A stretch of 64,000 nt of DNA, taken from positions 372,001-436,000 of the forward strand of contig NZ_JAIVKL010000002.1 in assembly GCF_020524045.1 (NCBI RefSeq). Direction: 5' to 3'. Below, piece after piece: positions 55,793 through 64,000 of the stretch. A program made the translations under genes and the position numbers. Position 1 is the stretch's first letter, and every line of letters starts with the position of its first letter. The notes under the pieces are model-generated. The model was not told where the DNA came from. It saw only the letters and a list, made by a program, of their open reading frames with translations, and did not search any database. The stretch is from Metabacillus litoralis. GTDB lineage: Bacteria; Bacillota; Bacilli; Bacillales; Bacillaceae.

Positions 55793-56003
55793 TCACCCTG
55801 CCTTACCTATTTTATTTCGTCCTTTTTATATACATAATTGTCTACATATATAAATGATATCCAAATTTACTATGTATAGAAATGTTAATCAAAATTAATC
55901 TAAAGGGTTGAAATTGTATTATTTATTCTAACATCATTGTAAGTTAAATTCTATTTAATGAGAAGGATATGTTAAATTAAATGATTTTTTGTATTTTGTA
56001 AGA

Positions 56004-56215
56004 TGTAGGCTGGGACAAAAGTATTTTAACAAAATAGAAACCTAATAATTGTTGTAAATGTAGTTTGCCGCTCCTGAAATATACTCCGCTTTCCGCGGGA
56101 AGCTGGCAAGCCTCCTCGTGCTACGCACTGTGGGGTCTAGCCGTTGCTTTTCATCCCGCAGGAGTCTACGTATATTTCATACGCTAATCCCAGCCTCTTC
56201 TACTTTGAGAAGTCT
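56004..56215. repeat. family B inverted-repeat element, copy 3
   Basis: Begins aggctgggacaaaag and ends ctaatcccagcctc. Its reverse complement is nearly identical, over about 200 bases, to copy 2 at 47364-47603. No ORF. Lies between ypsC and rnpB. Confidence 0.85.
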
Positions 56216-56395
56216 TCAATGAGAAACGCCACAGGTGCTAAAACTTATATTACAGACTTTATTAAGTGCTGTTATCTTCAAAGTTGTCAAAGCAAATAAG
56301 TTTTCGAAAGCAGCCTTTTAAAAAGAATATTATTTCTTTATTTCGAAACATACTTGAACTAGAAACCATAACTAGGTCCTAATACTTTTAATCTA

Positions 56396-56424
56396 AAAAA
56401 AGGACTGATCAAATCAGCCCTTTG
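56396..56424 (-). terminator. intrinsic terminator of rnpB
   Basis: On the minus strand agggctgattt / gatcagtcct form a stem followed by seven Ts, about 25 bases past the rnpB 3' end. Confidence 0.8.
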
Positions 56425-56447
56425 TTAGTTATTTTCTATAAAACTAA

Positions 56448-56858
56448 TTAATAACGTTCGATAAGCCATGTTTTGTTCCATTGTACTACAAACGGCAAAG
56501 CCTCGTACTCAGGTGGTAATCATCTATCTACAAAAGCTAAAAGCTCTTGTCCTTCTCTTCGTTCAATTCCTCCAAGAAGGTGCCCCTACCATAATTTGGG
56601 TTTCTCGCTCGTGGGGTTTACCTCGTTCCACTCTTACGATTTCTCGGAAGACTCCGTCACTGTGGCACTTTCAAGGTATTCAAGCCATATCCAAGGACTT
56701 AGGCTTTTTCCCTGCCGTCAACCAAGCGTGAGCTTTAGCTGCCCTAGCTTATGAATTCGCTAGGCACGAACACTACGGGCATCTCAGCACCGTGCGAGCA
56801 TGGACTTTCCTCTACAACCCTATAGATTGCAGCGATTACCTGAACGTTATTAATAAAA
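56448..56858 (-). ncRNA. rnpB: RNase P RNA, type B
   Basis: The catalytic RNA of RNase P, which trims the 5' leader of tRNA precursors with the protein RnpA. Conserved stretches read on the minus strand: gaggaaagtccatgctcg, cggtgctgagatgcccgtag, gacggcagg, gaaagtgccacagtgacg, gtggaacgaggtaaacccc, gagcgagaaacccaaa, gtagatagatgattac, and ggaacaaaacatggctta. The ends aataacgttc and gaacgttatt pair as helix P1. Length (about 410 nt) and the lower part fit the Bacillus type B. Exact ends are estimated from P1. Confidence 0.96.
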
Positions 56859-56869
56859 CGACAAGACTT

Positions 56870-56898
56870 AGTATACCTAATTATTACTTATAAAACAA
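56870..56898 (-). promoter_or_regulatory. sigma-A promoter of rnpB
   Basis: On the minus strand TTGTTT (56898-56893), 17 bases, TATACT (56875-56870). The predicted start, about 7 bases later, is just before helix P1. Confidence 0.65.
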
Positions 56899-56919
56899 GT
56901 GGAATATTTTAGGAACTAA

Positions 56920-57219
56920 TCAATCGTATAATTTACTTCCGAAAACATGTTTCTCTAGATTAGATAGTCTTTTTAAAATATCAAAGTTCGTTGTATTTGT
57001 TTGTACTGGGGTTTGTTTTTTATATGTATCATCCAGTTGTTTTTTCAAACGTAAGTTTTCTTGTTGCAAATCTTCAATTTCTTGATGAAACGTTTCGTAA
57101 TCTTTAATAACAAGGTCAAGGAATTTATCTACTTCTTCCTGTTTATAACCTCTTACACCTGATTTAAATTCTTTTTCTAAAATTTCTTTAGCTGTTAATT
57201 TAACTTTATCTGAAAGCAT
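56920..57219 (-). CDS. gpsB: cell division and wall-synthesis regulator GpsB
   Basis: A 99-residue DivIVA-domain protein. The lipid/protein-binding N-domain is [17 protein letters not shown] with [14 protein letters not shown], followed by a coiled coil ([21 protein letters not shown]) and the trimerising tail [17 protein letters not shown]. It shuttles PBP1 between side wall and septum. ATG 57219 has GAGGTGG 5 bases upstream. Downstream of ypsA as in B. subtilis. Confidence 0.95.
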   Translation of the reverse strand: MLSDKVKLTAKEILEKEFKSGVRGYKQEEVDKFLDLVIKDYETFHQEIEDLQQENLRLKKQLDDTYKKQTPVQTNTTNFDILKRLSNLEKHVFGSKLYD

Positions 57220-57347
57220 TTTATCCACCTCAATTTACCGAAGTCATCAACCTTTATTTTTTCAGAAAACTTTCAAAATGTCAATTTAACTTTTTTGATT
57301 ATTATTCTTAAAATAAGGCTTTGCTGAAAGTGCAGTTTTTCAATTTG

Positions 57348-57908
57348 TCACCAAATATCATTGTTTTTCATATTCTCTTCTTCTACAACGACTTGTAAAT
57401 CGGAAAAATTAATTGTTTCAACGTAATAGTCCTTCACTTCTTGCTTTTTTCGTGCTACTTCTAAAAGAAACTTAGGAGAACCTTGTTTTTCTTCATCATA
57501 GATTAACAATAGCCCATCACTTTTATTAACAAGGAAATCATTTTTTTGTCGAAATTGTAAAGGACTTTCATACTCCCTCTTTGTAATGCTATCTACATAA
57601 TCTGCCTGTGAAACGATTAATTCGTAATATTCCTTATTTACTTCATTCCATTTACTTTCTTGATTCAAAAATGGCGTTAAAATTGCGAGTCTTAAGTCCG
57701 GATATTCAATCTGCAAATCAAAGACCACTTCAGCTGCCCATAATTCAACACCCATTTGACCACTAATAATGACCCACTCTAGTCCTTCTTCAACAAGGGA
57801 AATCAGTGTTTTTTCTATTGCTTTCTTTATATATGTTACAGCTTGGTCATCATTTTTGAAAATACCCAATTCAAATGACTTATACCCTGATATTGTTACT
57901 ACTTTCAA
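57348..57908 (-). CDS. ypsA: YpsA family SLOG-domain protein (DUF1273)
   Basis: A 186-residue Rossmann-like protein of the SLOG superfamily. Motifs: [14 protein letters not shown] near the N-terminus, [16 protein letters not shown] (Gly-rich nucleotide-binding loop) and [16 protein letters not shown]. subtilis YpsA affects cell division when overproduced and oxidative stress survival. Start is TTG 57908 with AAGGTGA 5 bases upstream. Gap of 128 bases to gpsB, so both may be cotranscribed. Confidence 0.9.
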   Translation of the reverse strand: MKVVTISGYKSFELGIFKNDDQAVTYIKKAIEKTLISLVEEGLEWVIISGQMGVELWAAEVVFDLQIEYPDLRLAILTPFLNQESKWNEVNKEYYELIVSQADYVDSITKREYESPLQFRQKNDFLVNKSDGLLLIYDEEKQGSPKFLLEVARKKQEVKDYYVETINFSDLQVVVEEENMKNNDIW

Positions 57909-58019
57909 GTAAATCACCTTATCATTATACGAGCTATATATCTATATTATAACAAAAGAAAGAATTGAATGGAAAATATTAAGAAAGGAGCTGAAAATTC
58001 AGCTCCTAAAGAATAATAA

Positions 58020-58298
58020 TTATCCGAAAAATGGACCAGGGCCAAAACCTGGACGAGGAACAGGAGCTCCTTGACCGAAACCTGGTGTTGGACCATACAC
58101 ATTAAAATGTTGGTGAGAAACTTGATTTTCTACAGATTGTGTTTGCGGGAAATAGTGTTGGTGCTTAAAGAACTCATTATTTACCGTTGTTGTGTGTTGT
58201 GGATGAATGTGTGGTACGATCGTCTCAGAATAATTATTGTTAACACAGCATTTTGTTGGGTGTACAATTGGTGCCATTACATTTGGTCTGCAATGCAT
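58020..58298 (-). CDS. cotD: spore coat protein CotD
   Basis: A 92-residue coat protein, rich in His, Pro, Gln and Tyr/Phe. The N-terminus MHCRPNVMAPIVHPTKCC and VPHIHPQHTTTVN match B. subtilis CotD; the C-terminus is a Gly-Pro-Phe-rich tail (GPTPGFGQGAPVPRPG). Inner coat protein made in the mother cell late in sporulation (sigma-K in B. subtilis). ATG 58298 has GGAG 8 bases upstream. Position between mrfB and ypsA as in B. subtilis. Confidence 0.9.
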   Translation of the reverse strand: MHCRPNVMAPIVHPTKCCVNNNYSETIVPHIHPQHTTTVNNEFFKHQHYFPQTQSVENQVSHQHFNVYGPTPGFGQGAPVPRPGFGPGPFFG

Positions 58299-58507
58299 AT
58301 TACATTCTCCTTTCAATCATTTAACTTATCTTACACTAATAGCCTATGATGAAAGGTACATACATGTACTAATGCAAAAACCTAATTTTTATAAAAAAGC
58401 ATAAAAACTTTCCTTAAAGTTTGAAAAAATAAAGATTGTTAAAACAATTACGATGAAAAACAAATATAATATCCCTTTATACAAAATACTCTTCTCCCTT
58501 ATTGATA

Positions 58508-58745
58508 TGGCTTTTTCGTAAACATTGTTGCTTCTAAAAGGGAATATTTAGCGCTGTCGGGTCATGAAATTTTTGTTTAAAAGCTAATACTTCTTTCCGG
58601 TATATGTGTGATGAGTCTTTTACCCTTTAAGCTTCTATAGTATCTATAACCTCGGAAAAGTTGAATTCCCTTCCCACGAGTTAACCATAACAACCATGTA
58701 TAGTCTTGTTTGACTCACAATACAATAATCTTTTAGAAAGAGCCT
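58508..58745. repeat. family C inverted-repeat element (decayed)
   Basis: The left end tggctttttcgtaaac...attgttgcttctaaaag and right end caatacaataatcttttag...aaagagcct are inverted matches. The gap 58299-58844 holds nothing else recognised. Confidence 0.5.
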
Positions 58746-58844
58746 GAATGTTTTACAACTATATATTACATGGTTCTGCAAAAACCTACAATTACTATTT
58801 AATAAATTCATATAATCTTAAGATTTTAGAGATTATTGACGAAT

Positions 58845-60113
58845 TCACTCATTTTTTGCGCTTGCCCGGGGAATATTTTTGGAATATTTCTTCATTAATC
58901 TGCTTAGTCGTTTTTCAATCTCAACTCCACAATCCTTATTTAGCTCCACTTGATTATCGTTAATCGAAGCAGAGACAATTTCACAATAAAAAATCGCTTT
59001 TTTATAATTTTTCTCTTTGTGTTCATAATATTTAGCTAATTCAATTGCTGCCTTTTCTTTTGTACCTTTTTTATTTATTTGAAGAATCTCGTTCCATACT
59101 TTAATTGCTTCATCCCAATTCTTCTGTTTTTTATAATGAAGTGATAACGCAAGCTTAGCTTTATCTTCTTGCTTCGAGTCTTTATTCAATAGCGTTTTAT
59201 AAGAGTTGATAGCTGATTTTTCATCACCAACATAATCTAACCACCTAGCAATCTCATAATGCTCTTCTCCACTTGCTTCTTGATCTGTTTTTAATATCTT
59301 CAAAGATAAGTGAATATATAAAGTGATTAATGAGAGTACATCAATTTCATTATGCTTTAAAACACCTGTTATGATTTCAGGTTGTTGCTGTTTAACAAAC
59401 TGAAAATAAAGCATAGGAGCTAAATACCCTGGAACATCGTCTTCTCGGGTAATTCCCAAGATCTCTGACTCTACTATTGATAAACGTACAGATTCTAATT
59501 CGTTTTTCCACAATCTTCTTGCTGCATGAAACAAATCAAAATGACCGAAAGATGGTAGACTAGGCACTGAGTTTCGAATTAACATATGGCGCGTTTTCAC
59601 CTGTGGCCAATCAAAGGCTTTACCATTATACGTGACAAGTGTTTTACTATTAATTCCTTGCAGAAAATACTTATATAATGCTACCTCATTTCCCGGCTGC
59701 GGTAATAAATATTGTCTAACGACAACACGATCATGAAATACTTGTGCTTGCCCTAATAAAAAGATCGTATTGCCTACACCTCCACCTAATCCTGTTGTTT
59801 CAGTATCGAAAAAAAAGAGATCGCTAGACTTGTGACCTTTTGAAGTTAAAGGATGTGCAGAATCACTGTTATTCCAGAGAGAGACAACATCATGAAAATC
59901 TCCGAGCTTGTAATGTCCATGCTTAAAATCAAGAGGATAAATAACTTCTCTTATAAAGCATTTCTGTCCATCAAATTGATAGACAGCTGTATCAAATTGC
60001 TTCCATTGTAGATCAGTCTCATTTATCACTGAATGATCTTCTTGATTTAATGGAAGATCATGATCTCTTACAATGTTTTGCTTTAATCTATTAAGTTTAT
60101 TCTTTAATGACAT
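58845..60113 (-). CDS. mrfB: MrfB (YprB), RNase H-like 3'-5' exonuclease
   Basis: A 422-residue protein with a DEDD-type exonuclease domain (about residues 95-270): FFDTETTGL gives the Asp-Glu pair, TYNGKAFDWP the second Asp, and HNEIDVLSLITL the final Asp. The C-terminal third is TPR-like helices (CEIVSASIN, HYKKQKNWDEAIKVW). In B. subtilis MrfB with MrfA excises mitomycin C adducts independently of UvrABC. The ATG overlaps the mrfA stop by 10 bases, so translation is coupled. Confidence 0.93.
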   Translation of the reverse strand: MSLKNKLNRLKQNIVRDHDLPLNQEDHSVINETDLQWKQFDTAVYQFDGQKCFIREVIYPLDFKHGHYKLGDFHDVVSLWNNSDSAHPLTSKGHKSSDLFFFDTETTGLGGGVGNTIFLLGQAQVFHDRVVVRQYLLPQPGNEVALYKYFLQGINSKTLVTYNGKAFDWPQVKTRHMLIRNSVPSLPSFGHFDLFHAARRLWKNELESVRLSIVESEILGITREDDVPGYLAPMLYFQFVKQQQPEIITGVLKHNEIDVLSLITLYIHLSLKILKTDQEASGEEHYEIARWLDYVGDEKSAINSYKTLLNKDSKQEDKAKLALSLHYKKQKNWDEAIKVWNEILQINKKGTKEKAAIELAKYYEHKEKNYKKAIFYCEIVSASINDNQVELNKDCGVEIEKRLSRLMKKYSKNIPRASAKNE

Positions 60114-62389
60114 CTTGCCTCATCCTTTATGTTTCCTAGTAAATAATGAGTATCAGTTTTAACTGTTTTCGAAACGGTTCCTGCACCAATACATGAAGGA
60201 CACCCTTCAAGACACGGACATTTCTCTATTAACTTCATTGCTTCAGCTATTACATCATTCATAGTTTCATATAATTTTTTAGACAAACCAACTCCACCAG
60301 GATACCTATCATATAAAAATATTGTCGGTTTGTTATTATGAACAGCTTTAATCTGCGCTACTACATGTAAATCTGACGGGTCACACATTACTTTTAAGGG
60401 TGCGACATGCTGTAACACATGTGCTGCTCCAACTAATGACTCCTCTACTTGTTTCAGAGAAAGTTTTTCTAGTACCATATCACTTAAAGTAACCCAAGCT
60501 GAGTTTGTATGCAACTCTTCCTCAGGTAAGTGAATTGGACCTGATCCAATATTTTCATGTGTATCGAATTTAATTTTCTTGAAGATCGTTGCCATTGCTT
60601 GGACAGTCACGTCTCCATATCCAATTAATACTCCATTTGCTTCTTGTTGCAAATCCTCTTCAAGAACTTTTAGCTGAACAGCGAGGTTTGCGTCTGTAAA
60701 ATAATCCACATCTACTTCCCTAACGAAGGCTTTCTTCTCTTCCCAATCTAGCTTCTCTACTTGAAATTGAACACCTTGATGTAAATATATCGCCTCATCG
60801 TGAAGTAATGTCATAGCACTAAATCGATCCATTTCACCGATAACTTTCACATTAGCAATATCCGTTTGATCAATGATAATAACATTTTCTTGTGAAGCTG
60901 AGCGCAGACTAATATTGTGGGCTGGAAAAGAATCATTCATCCAATGGTAGGTCTCATTGTTAAAATACAAAACCCGTTCTTCGGCTAAAAATTGTAAAAT
61001 ATCTTCTAAATCCAATCCATCAAAAGTTTCACCAACCTTAAAAGGAAGCTCAAATGCAGCACATTTTAAATGATCAACTAAAACAACAAGATTATCAGGA
61101 TTAATAATCGCTGTTTCAGGATTTTGTTCAAAGAAATAGTGAGGATTTTGAATAATATATTGATCAAGTGGACTTGAACTAGCTACCATTAAAATAACGG
61201 CTTCTCCTTGTCTTCTTCCTGCCCTACCTGCTTGCTGCCAAGCACTTGCAATTGTACCTGGATACCCAGTCATAATACACACCTGTAAGCTTCCGATATC
61301 AACTCCAAGTTCTAAAGCATTCGTACTTACTACACCTAAAACATCTCCATTTCGTAATCCCTTCTCTATTTCTCTCCTTTGCTTAGGCAAATATCCCCCT
61401 CTATACCCTTGAATCGATTTTTTTATCAATTCATTTTTTACCAACTCATGTAAATAAGTTAAAATAATTTCTACTCTTACACGACTTCTAGCAAATACTA
61501 TCGTTTGAATTTTATTTTTCAAAAATTTACCTGCTAGTCTTCTTACCTCTAATGTTGCACTTCTTCTTATATTTAAAGGCTTATTAACAATTGGCGGATT
61601 ATAAAAAATAAAATGCTTCTTACTAGCTGGTGCACCATTTTTATTTATTAAGTTCATCGATGTTCCGGTTAATGTTTCAGCTAATTCCTTAGGATTTGCA
61701 ATCGTTGCCGATGTACAAATAAACTGCGGGTTACTTCCGTAAAAGCGGCAAATTCGTTTAAGCCTTCTTATTACATTAGACACATGACTGCCAAAGATTC
61801 CTCTATAAATATGAAGTTCATCAATGACTATATATTTTAAGTTTTCAAATAAGGAAACCCATTTTGTATGATGAGGTAAAATGGCTGAATGAAGCATATC
61901 AGGATTAGTAATAACAATATGTCCAGCTTTTCTAACCTTTTGACGTATAGCTGGTGATGTATCTCCATCATATGTATACGAATTCAACTGAACACCCATT
62001 TCACTGATTATTTCATTTAACTCTGATTTTTGATCTTGCGCTAATGCCTTAGTTGGAAAAAGATATAAAGCACGACTTGATTCATCTTCTAAAATTTTCT
62101 GTAGTACAGGTAGGTTATAACATAAGGTTTTTCCAGAGGCTGTAGGGGTAACTGCAACAAAATTTGTTCCTGACTTAGCATAATGAAATGCTTCACTTTG
62201 ATGTGAGTATAATTGAGAAATTCCTCTTTTTTCTAGAGCCATCTTTAAACGAGAGTCTATATTATCAGGCAGTTCGACTGACTCAGCCGTTTTGGCTGGT
62301 ATTGTCTTCCAGTGGACAATTTGTTCATTAAATTCCTTATCTTCTTTCAATGATTGCAGAAGACTTGATAATGATTTCTTAAATTCCAT
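60104..62389 (-). CDS. mrfA: MrfA (YprA), DEAD/DEXH-box DNA helicase with DUF1998 zinc domain
   Basis: A 761-residue superfamily 2 helicase. Walker A is TPTASGKTL, motif II DELH in VIDELHIYRG, motif III CTSATIAN, and motif VI QQAGRAGRRQGEA. The C-terminal DUF1998 domain carries CPCLEGCPSC, a four-Cys zinc-like cluster. It works with MrfB in mitomycin-specific excision repair and is the first gene of the mrfAB operon. ATG with GAGGTGA 4 bases upstream. A LexA-like box sits in its promoter region. Confidence 0.94.
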   Translation of the reverse strand: MEFKKSLSSLLQSLKEDKEFNEQIVHWKTIPAKTAESVELPDNIDSRLKMALEKRGISQLYSHQSEAFHYAKSGTNFVAVTPTASGKTLCYNLPVLQKILEDESSRALYLFPTKALAQDQKSELNEIISEMGVQLNSYTYDGDTSPAIRQKVRKAGHIVITNPDMLHSAILPHHTKWVSLFENLKYIVIDELHIYRGIFGSHVSNVIRRLKRICRFYGSNPQFICTSATIANPKELAETLTGTSMNLINKNGAPASKKHFIFYNPPIVNKPLNIRRSATLEVRRLAGKFLKNKIQTIVFARSRVRVEIILTYLHELVKNELIKKSIQGYRGGYLPKQRREIEKGLRNGDVLGVVSTNALELGVDIGSLQVCIMTGYPGTIASAWQQAGRAGRRQGEAVILMVASSSPLDQYIIQNPHYFFEQNPETAIINPDNLVVLVDHLKCAAFELPFKVGETFDGLDLEDILQFLAEERVLYFNNETYHWMNDSFPAHNISLRSASQENVIIIDQTDIANVKVIGEMDRFSAMTLLHDEAIYLHQGVQFQVEKLDWEEKKAFVREVDVDYFTDANLAVQLKVLEEDLQQEANGVLIGYGDVTVQAMATIFKKIKFDTHENIGSGPIHLPEEELHTNSAWVTLSDMVLEKLSLKQVEESLVGAAHVLQHVAPLKVMCDPSDLHVVAQIKAVHNNKPTIFLYDRYPGGVGLSKKLYETMNDVIAEAMKLIEKCPCLEGCPSCIGAGTVSKTVKTDTHYLLGNIKDEARCH

Positions 62390-62442
62390 TTCTTCACCTC
62401 ATTACTAATACTCATGTGTAGATTCGGTATCTCTTATTCTAC

Positions 62443-62456
62443 CGAATAAACGTTCG
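62443..62456. promoter_or_regulatory. LexA-like (SOS) box upstream of mrfA
   Basis: CGAATAAACGTTCG against the Bacillus LexA/DinR consensus CGAACNNNNGTTCG: one mismatch (T for C), and the GTTCG half is perfect. It lies 54-67 bases upstream of the mrfA ATG and within the spacer of a possible promoter read on the minus strand (TTTATT, 17 bases, TAGAAT). The position is right for repression. Confidence 0.55.
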
Positions 62457-62480
62457 TAAATAAAGTGTTTTATAAAAAAT

Positions 62481-62580
62481 CGCTCTTTTCAAGAAGATTA
62501 TTGCTTATCGACGTATTTATAAGTTAGAGCCCATTTTATAGCAATAAATGGGCGACCAGTTCAAGAAACGATACCACTAG
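62481..62580. repeat. family C end (partial) in the mrfA-hsp20 gap
   Basis: cgctcttttcaagaagattattgct (62481-62505) is a family C left end. A hairpin cccatttta / taaatggg follows at 62530-62554; the right end is not clear. The rest of 62581-62870 has nothing recognised. Confidence 0.4.
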
Positions 62581-62870
62581 ACTTTATTCAGATTTATTTT
62601 TATCAGGATTCTGAATCCACAAAACCAATACAATCCAAATACTAAAACCAAAGAGCTAGCTACGTTATAAACTAAGAGCTTTTTCATGTACAAAAAGATC
62701 ACTGAAAAAATGGCGTGAATTCAAATTTCCCTCACTCATTCATTAACTTCGATTAAGAGATAAGATTTTTACTTCTTCAAAAAAGAAATTACCAATAATA
62801 TTAATAACCAATTAATAGCTTCATCATATAATAATTTGAATTTTATTACAGTGGATAAGGAGGATTGATT

Positions 62871-63353
62871 ATGAAGAACAAAGATGAGTTATCAAATCAT
62901 GATCAAAATCAAACATTAGAAAGTTTTGATTTTTTTCAAATTGTAGATCAGTTTTTCAGATCTGAACCATTAAAACAATTTTTGAGTGAATTTGATACAA
63001 TACTTGAACAATCTTTTCCTCATAAATCAATATCAGTAAATACTTTTGAAACGGACAAAACTTGTGTGATTGAGCTGCAAATTCCACCAGTAAAGAAAGA
63101 ACAAATAAAATTGGAACTCTATGACCAATACCTTACAATACACATTACGAATAGAGAAGAAATAAAAGAATACAACGAAAATTCCTCTACTTTTCGAAAT
63201 TATACATCACTAGATAGTTTATCAAAGACCATTTTATTACCATATCAAGTTGATGAAAATGATATAAAAACAACTTATAAAGAAGGTTCTCTTTTCGTAA
63301 CCATCCCTAAAAAATCAAAGAAAATTTTCATTCAAGATGAATCACAACTTTAA
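62871..63353 (+). CDS. Hsp20/alpha-crystallin family small heat shock protein
   Basis: A 160-residue protein: helical N-terminus with aromatic residues (FDFFQIVDQFF), then an alpha-crystallin domain (about 50-145): VNTFETDKTCVIELQIPP, KLELYDQYLTIHI, and LPYQVDENDIKTTYKEGSLFVTIPK, which contains the family's A-x-x-x-n-G-x-L-like strand as KEGSLFVTIPK. It would act as an ATP-independent holdase. Similar proteins sit on spore coats (CotM, CotP) in Bacillus. ATG with AAGGAGG 7 bases upstream. Confidence 0.85.
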   Translation: MKNKDELSNHDQNQTLESFDFFQIVDQFFRSEPLKQFLSEFDTILEQSFPHKSISVNTFETDKTCVIELQIPPVKKEQIKLELYDQYLTIHITNREEIKEYNENSSTFRNYTSLDSLSKTILLPYQVDENDIKTTYKEGSLFVTIPKKSKKIFIQDESQL

Positions 63354-63374
63354 TATAGTCATCCTTATCAGTTA

Positions 63375-63408
63375 AACAAGGGTAGATAATTTAGTTTCTA
63401 CCCTTGTT
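63375..63408. terminator. bidirectional terminator after the hsp20 gene
   Basis: A perfect 12-bp stem, aacaagggtaga / tctacccttgtt, with a 10-base loop, between the convergent hsp20 and 40-aa genes. Confidence 0.75.
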
Positions 63409-63414
63409 GCTTTG

Positions 63415-63537
63415 TTAACTATTTTTATGTGATTTGCTGCCATACTTAGGATTTTCTTCTGGTGTAGGATCTTTTGCTAAATCTTTAGCTGAATTTGTTA
63501 CCTCATTTTTATTATGAATACTTTGTTTTTTACTCAT
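63415..63537 (-). CDS. small polar protein, spore-type (40 aa)
   Basis: A 40-residue polar protein (MSKKQSIHNKNE..., SAKDLAKDPTPEENPKYG, SKSHKN) with no Cys or Trp. AAGGAGGG lies 6 bases before the ATG, so translation is well supported. The composition resembles minor spore proteins; family not recognised. Too short for usual gene callers. Confidence 0.6.
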   Translation of the reverse strand: MSKKQSIHNKNEVTNSAKDLAKDPTPEENPKYGSKSHKNS

Positions 63538-63710
63538 GCTCTTCCCTCCTTTTTACCTTTTTTATAGATTTACTATTTTTCATTAACTTAGTCTAAACAT
63601 TTTGAGATGTAATAAATCTCTTACAACACAACTTATTAAAAAAAATCCATATTTTGTTTAGCAAGAAATAACCCATGAATCAAACACTACTATATGGAGG
63701 TGTTAACAAT

Positions 63711-63902
63711 ATGAGAAAAAACATTAAGAATGAGAAAATGCCTGATTTCAAACAGCTTGATGATCGAATAATTGCAGAACCTTCAACATCACCAAGCCTA
63801 GTTATAAAAACAAATCTCGATACAGAAAATGTCTCAGAGGAAAACCCTTACATTAATAACAATAATTCTTCAAATGATTTAAAATCTTTTTTTAAGGACT
63901 GA
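63711..63902 (+). CDS. hypothetical polar protein (63 aa)
   Basis: A 63-residue soluble polar protein (MRKNIKNEKMPDFKQLDDR, then an Asn/Ser-rich tail NNNNSSNDLKSFFKD). GGAGGTG lies 8 bases before ATG 63711; the frame opens earlier at 63675 but without a ribosome site. Family unknown. The following gene is coupled to it. Confidence 0.55.
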   Translation: MRKNIKNEKMPDFKQLDDRIIAEPSTSPSLVIKTNLDTENVSEENPYINNNNSSNDLKSFFKD

Positions 63903-63907
63903 TCATA

Positions 63908-64000
63908 TTGGACTTCACTTTAAATTATTTAAAAGAAGCATTGTCAAATTATGATAGAAGCTCTGTATGTCATCGAATTGTGGATAAATTAGAAATGAAA
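63908..64000 (+). CDS. partial gene running off the window edge
   Basis: TTG at 63908 begins an open frame (LDFTLNYLKEALSNYD...) that is open to the window end. AAGGA lies in the last codons of the preceding gene, 9 bases upstream, so it is probably a coupled downstream gene. Only 31 residues are seen, not enough for identification. Confidence 0.4.
   Translation, partial: MDFTLNYLKEALSNYDRSSVCHRIVDKLEMK

Noticed and set aside
56468..56754. Plus-strand open frames of 87 and 93 residues
   Set aside because: They lie antisense inside the RNase P RNA gene; the sequence is explained by the conserved RNA.
1..64000. CRISPR array, prophage, transposase, tRNA or rRNA genes
   Set aside because: None seen on reading both strands; the repeats present are dispersed, not regularly spaced arrays, and no tRNA-like conserved arms were noticed.

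Overview
The window is a piece of chromosome from a low-GC, endospore-forming member of the Bacillaceae. It carries spore genes (a CotD-type coat protein, SspL and several other tiny basic or polar proteins), a type B RNase P RNA, and a gene order that follows the Bacillus subtilis ypm-to-ypr region almost gene for gene: ypmS-ypmR-ypmQ, ypmP-ilvA, yplQ, ypkP, dfrA-thyB, ypjP, ypiP, brxA-ilvD, ypgR, ypgQ, bsaA, metA-ugtP, cspD, ypeQ-ypeP, ypdQ, sspL-ypcP, ypbS-dynA-ypbQ-bcsA, ypwA, ypvA, ypsC-rnpB-gpsB-ypsA-cotD, mrfB-mrfA. The order and families are recalled from B. subtilis; no alignment was run. The genus cannot be fixed from this window. Most genes lie on the minus strand. No tRNA, rRNA, CRISPR array, prophage or transposase gene was found.

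Layout. 0-9.4 kb: an alpha/beta hydrolase, small membrane or lipoprotein genes, a zinc-ribbon membrane protein paired with an HtrA-like protease, YpmR/YpmS, a Sco1-type copper chaperone, a nucleoside hydrolase and a DegV protein. 9.8-21 kb: branched-chain amino acid enzymes (IlvA, IlvD), nucleotide and folate enzymes (ThyB, DfrA), a bacilliredoxin, lipid and membrane genes, and an anthrax-lethal-factor-like secreted metallopeptidase between thyB and ypjP. 21-32 kb: CvfC/YpgR, an NlpC/P60 cell-wall hydrolase, a glutathione peroxidase, formate-tetrahydrofolate ligase, MetA, UgtP and a YfhP-like membrane protein. 32-40 kb: a stand-alone HPr paralogue, a cold shock protein, two RNase H-like proteins, a DMT transporter, SspL and a 5'-3' exonuclease. 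40-46 kb: the double dynamin DynA, an unlisted Fur-box-controlled 29-residue membrane peptide, and the type III polyketide synthase/methyltransferase pair. 46-49.5 kb: an accessory pocket (orphan CheX-like protein, orphan VWA-like protein, PH/SHOCT protein, two zinc-knuckle paralogues of which one is broken). 49.8-64 kb: carboxypeptidase M32, the DinG-like helicase YpvA, YpsC, rnpB, GpsB, YpsA, CotD, the MrfAB repair pair and an Hsp20.

Gaps larger than about 300 bases are mostly filled by three families of short, ORF-less, inverted-repeat-bounded elements, called A, B and C here. Two B copies (47.4 and 56.0 kb) are nearly identical and inverted relative to each other.

The most promising less-described items are: (1) a Fur-type operator sitting exactly in the spacer of a sigma-A promoter in front of a 29-residue membrane peptide and a terminator, a transcript of about 165 nt; (2) a LexA-like box in the promoter of mrfAB; (3) the lethal-factor-like metallopeptidase; (4) the zinc-ribbon/PDZ-less HtrA pair; (5) the accessory pocket at 46-49.5 kb. 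I did not find a clear defence system or other large new multi-gene system.
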